The notes below the pieces were generated by a model, which was not told the origin of the DNA, did not search any database, and was given only the letters and a program-made list of their open reading frames with translations. From DAOVQB01 sp023128935 (GTDB taxonomy: Bacteria; Eisenbacteria; RBG-16-71-46; CAIMUX01; WJJG01): DNA of 23,982 nucleotides. Below are positions 22,240-23,982 of the stretch, piece after piece (positions within the stretch are counted from its first letter, which is position 1; each line of letters opens with the position of its first letter). Position numbers and translations under genes: made by a program. The stretch covers positions 1 through 23,982 of the forward strand of contig DAOVQB010000053.1 of NCBI GenBank assembly GCA_030628905.1. The letters run 5' to 3'.

Positions 22240-23061
22240 TCAACGCAGTTCGTCAATGTACTCCCTCATCTTCTCAACATACTGCGGAAAGGCCGCCTGC
22301 GCTTCCGGCAGGTCCGGCTGCCAAACCTTCTCCCACTCGTACGAGAGATAGCCATCGTACCCCATGTCTGCAAGGGTCCGCAGCGCTTTCTTGATCGGGA
22401 CATCGCCTTCGCCGATCAATGTCAGCTTGGCCTTCCCGTCCCTGAGGACCGAGTCCTTTACATGGACAAGGCTCAAATATGGCGCAAGCCATTTCGCGGA
22501 CTCCTCAAGAGGCTCGCCTGTCCAGAAGCAGTTGCTGATGTCCCACACCACGCCCACCGCCTCGTGATCCACCAAGCTCATCACCTCCGAGACCGCTTTT
22601 CCCGTGAGGAAGCCCTCATGCGTCTCAAGGGCAATGGAGACGCCCATCTCCTTGGCGCGGTCCGCGAGCCGGGACAAATTCGCCGCCAGCTGGCGGGCGC
22701 CATCAGCGGGCATCAGCCCCTGGGGGAGATACCCGCCAAACACGCGCACCAGCGGTGCGCCCAATCCATTCGCCAGTGCGATGTAGTCGCTGGCCTCCTC
22801 GATATGGGCGCGGGTCATCTCGGTCTCTCCGTGGAGAAGCCTTGCGGAGGAATCCACGCTGACGATATCAATCCCGGCATCCTCGAAGACCGCTCGCGAC
22901 TGGGCAATCCGTCCTGGCGTGAAATCAGGCAGGCCGCGGATGTCTAGTTCGCCCTCTATGCCACGCAGTTCCACGCCATCAAAGCCATAGAGCCTCGCGG
23001 CCTCAACCACCTGCCTGAGCGTCCAACCGGGACACCCAAGTGTGCTGAAAGACAGATCCAT
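22240..23061 (-). CDS. Sugar phosphate isomerase/epimerase-like TIM-barrel protein
   Basis: The product is 273 aa from the ATG at 23061, with GAGG 8 bases upstream and a 10-base gap after the previous stop. The frame stays open to 23145, but that extension runs into the upstream gene and is rejected. It belongs to the xylose isomerase-like/AP endonuclease 2 family (PF01261): repeated beta-alpha units and likely divalent metal ligands E146 (IALETHEG), D174 (VVWDISN), H200 (LVHVKD) and E242 (YLSYEWEK). Family members isomerise or epimerise sugars and keto acids (hydroxypyruvate, tagatose, inosose). It probably acts early in the operon's pathway. Specific reaction unknown. Confidence 0.87.
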   Translation of the reverse strand: MDLSFSTLGCPGWTLRQVVEAARLYGFDGVELRGIEGELDIRGLPDFTPGRIAQSRAVFEDAGIDIVSVDSSARLLHGETEMTRAHIEEASDYIALANGLGAPLVRVFGGYLPQGLMPADGARQLAANLSRLADRAKEMGVSIALETHEGFLTGKAVSEVMSLVDHEAVGVVWDISNCFWTGEPLEESAKWLAPYLSLVHVKDSVLRDGKAKLTLIGEGDVPIKKALRTLADMGYDGYLSYEWEKVWQPDLPEAQAAFPQYVEKMREYIDELR

Positions 23062-23071
23062 CTTGGGCACC

Positions 23072-23863
23072 TCACTCGATAGCAAGTACGCGCACGGCAT
23101 TGCGCGATAGGAGTGACTTTTTGTCGCTTTCACTGATGGGCGCATGCTGGATCTTCAGAAGCGAGGATTTGACGTATTGGAATGGCGCATTGCTTCCAAA
23201 TAGCATTCTTCTCGCGCCGAATTCCTCCACCGCCCTTGGAACGACTTCAACGGGACCGGGATGCTCGTGCCGTCCCTGCATCCGGCCGATGTCGAAATAC
23301 CAGTTCTCGTTTTGCTGCAGCAATCGCCGCACGGAAAGCAGCTCGTTGTAGGTAGCCCCGCTCAGGACAAATGTCAACCCGGGGAAGGATCTGATCGCCT
23401 CAGCCGCCGATGTCATCTCCAGCGGGGGCACCTTCACCAACCAGTGATGCTGGCGTTCATCCTCGACCCGGACTGAGAGTACAACCGGGATGCACCTCTC
23501 CTGCGCAGCGGCCGCCACATCCAAGAAGCATCTGTCCTTCAGAGCATATCCGTGGTAGGTAGGGAAAAGTCGCAGACCCTTGAACCCCAGATCGCAGAAA
23601 CACGCTGCGAAATCTCCTTGCCAACCCGGAAAGGCGGGGTTGATGCATGCAAACGGAACAATGATAGATGGATGGGCCTCCCCCGCCTGGGCCACCTCGC
23701 GGTTGCCCTCCATGCAGTCCTTGGCAAGAATCGCGGATATGGGATAGACCACCGCACGGCTGATGCCTTCCCTACCGAGATGCTCCACCAATCCATTGCC
23801 AGTCGCGTGTTCTAGCTTTCTAAACGGCCAGCAACCTATGCCTTCTATGGGGGAGGGTGTCAA
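23072..23863 (-). CDS. Amidohydrolase-like protein with degenerate metal site, first operon gene
   Basis: The 263-aa product follows the COG2159 pattern (FACINPAFPGW, GFKGLRLFPTYHGY, FVLSGATYN, FGARRMLFGSN). The HxH motif is replaced by GCWPF (10-14), the GHSGG region reads SGATY, and the GSD aspartate is Asn (N225). H104 of the YHGY motif remains. A role as pseudoenzyme, partner or ligand-binding protein is possible. The start is TTG at 23863; a TAG lies in the same frame a few codons upstream and no ATG is suitably placed, so TTG is the only near start. The ribosome-binding site is weak (GGGA about 10 bases upstream). It ends 10 bases before the TIM-barrel gene. Confidence 0.75.
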   Translation of the reverse strand: MTPSPIEGIGCWPFRKLEHATGNGLVEHLGREGISRAVVYPISAILAKDCMEGNREVAQAGEAHPSIIVPFACINPAFPGWQGDFAACFCDLGFKGLRLFPTYHGYALKDRCFLDVAAAAQERCIPVVLSVRVEDERQHHWLVKVPPLEMTSAAEAIRSFPGLTFVLSGATYNELLSVRRLLQQNENWYFDIGRMQGRHEHPGPVEVVPRAVEEFGARRMLFGSNAPFQYVKSSLLKIQHAPISESDKKSLLSRNAVRVLAIE

Positions 23864-23882
23864 GACAGACTTTCCCTATCCA

Positions 23883-23908
23883 CCGGATGTCTTTCGTTTT
23901 GCATCCGG
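23883..23908. other. Inverted repeat CCGGATG-N12-CATCCGG upstream of the operon
   Basis: A perfect 7-bp inverted repeat (23883-23889 with 23902-23908) lies 20-45 bases before the first gene of the catabolic operon. The position suits an operator or a 5' leader hairpin. No T-tract follows on either strand. The remaining bases to the window end show no gene, and the operon may have further genes beyond it. Confidence 0.4.
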
Positions 23909-23982
23909 CGTCCGCCCCTGCTTTTCTCTCGGAGTGGTTCAGGCCTGCTTGACCTGAGTACGCGCCCCGGATCTGGGAGCTA

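Noticed and set aside
23061..23145. 28-residue N-terminal extension of the TIM-barrel protein
   Set aside because: It overlaps the upstream amidohydrolase-like gene, and the internal ATG has a good ribosome-binding site and the expected barrel N-terminus.

Overview
The window looks like a chromosomal piece from an uncultured, fairly GC-rich bacterium. The best clues to lineage are: two secreted Cys-rich proteins, one with a C-terminal FlgD-Ig/T9SS-like tail and one with a 'CCL..QC' motif domain typical of Candidatus Eisenbacteria/FCB-type genomes; lipoproteins that fuse a sulfatase-like domain to TPRs; and a catabolic operon with several COG2159 amidohydrolase paralogues, as seen in Planctomycetes/Latescibacteria/Hydrogenedentes-like genomes. 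Placement below 'FCB/PVC-like uncultured bacterium' is not supported by what I can see. No rRNA, tRNA, CRISPR array or complete IS was found.

Layout. One gene, a membrane sulfatase-like protein (1-2040), is on the + strand. Everything else of substance is on the - strand. From left to right: a two-gene secreted-protein operon (2311-6491; gingipain-like protein and Cys-motif protein); a scar with two unrelated transposase remnants (6504-7002); a sulfatase-like/TPR lipoprotein (7024-9531); a decayed fragment of an Fe-S oxidoreductase gene (9671-9784); a PAS histidine kinase overlapping an ErcA-type iron alcohol dehydrogenase (9832-12220); a second sulfatase-like/TPR lipoprotein (12481-14937); then a nine-gene catabolic operon running from 23863 down to 14993.

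The operon, in transcription order, encodes: amidohydrolase-like protein, TIM-barrel isomerase, metal-dependent cyclase/hydrolase, FAH-family hydrolase, enolase-superfamily enzyme, a second amidohydrolase-like protein, an intact amidohydrolase, a DegT-type PLP aminotransferase, and a PreA-like flavin/2x[4Fe-4S] oxidoreductase. Together these suggest isomerisation, ring or amide opening, C-C bond hydrolysis, reduction and amino-group transfer on an unknown small organic acid or cyclic compound. The substrate cannot be read from sequence.

The most unusual structure is at the gene junctions. At three junctions of this operon, DNA carrying the stop codon, Shine-Dalgarno and start codon of the neighbouring genes has been tandemly or directly duplicated: 41-bp x5, 72-bp spacing x2, and 30-bp x3 plus 8-bp x5. 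This leaves series of ghost start sites, several linked by ATGA/ATAA stop-start overlaps, ahead of the real genes. In-frame short repeats also occur in two proteins (15-bp x7, 18-bp x3), and a 31-bp repeat lies upstream of ercA. A decayed preA-like fragment upstream of the first TPR lipoprotein gene shows that a [preA 3' end - sulfatase/TPR] segment was duplicated and one copy then decayed.
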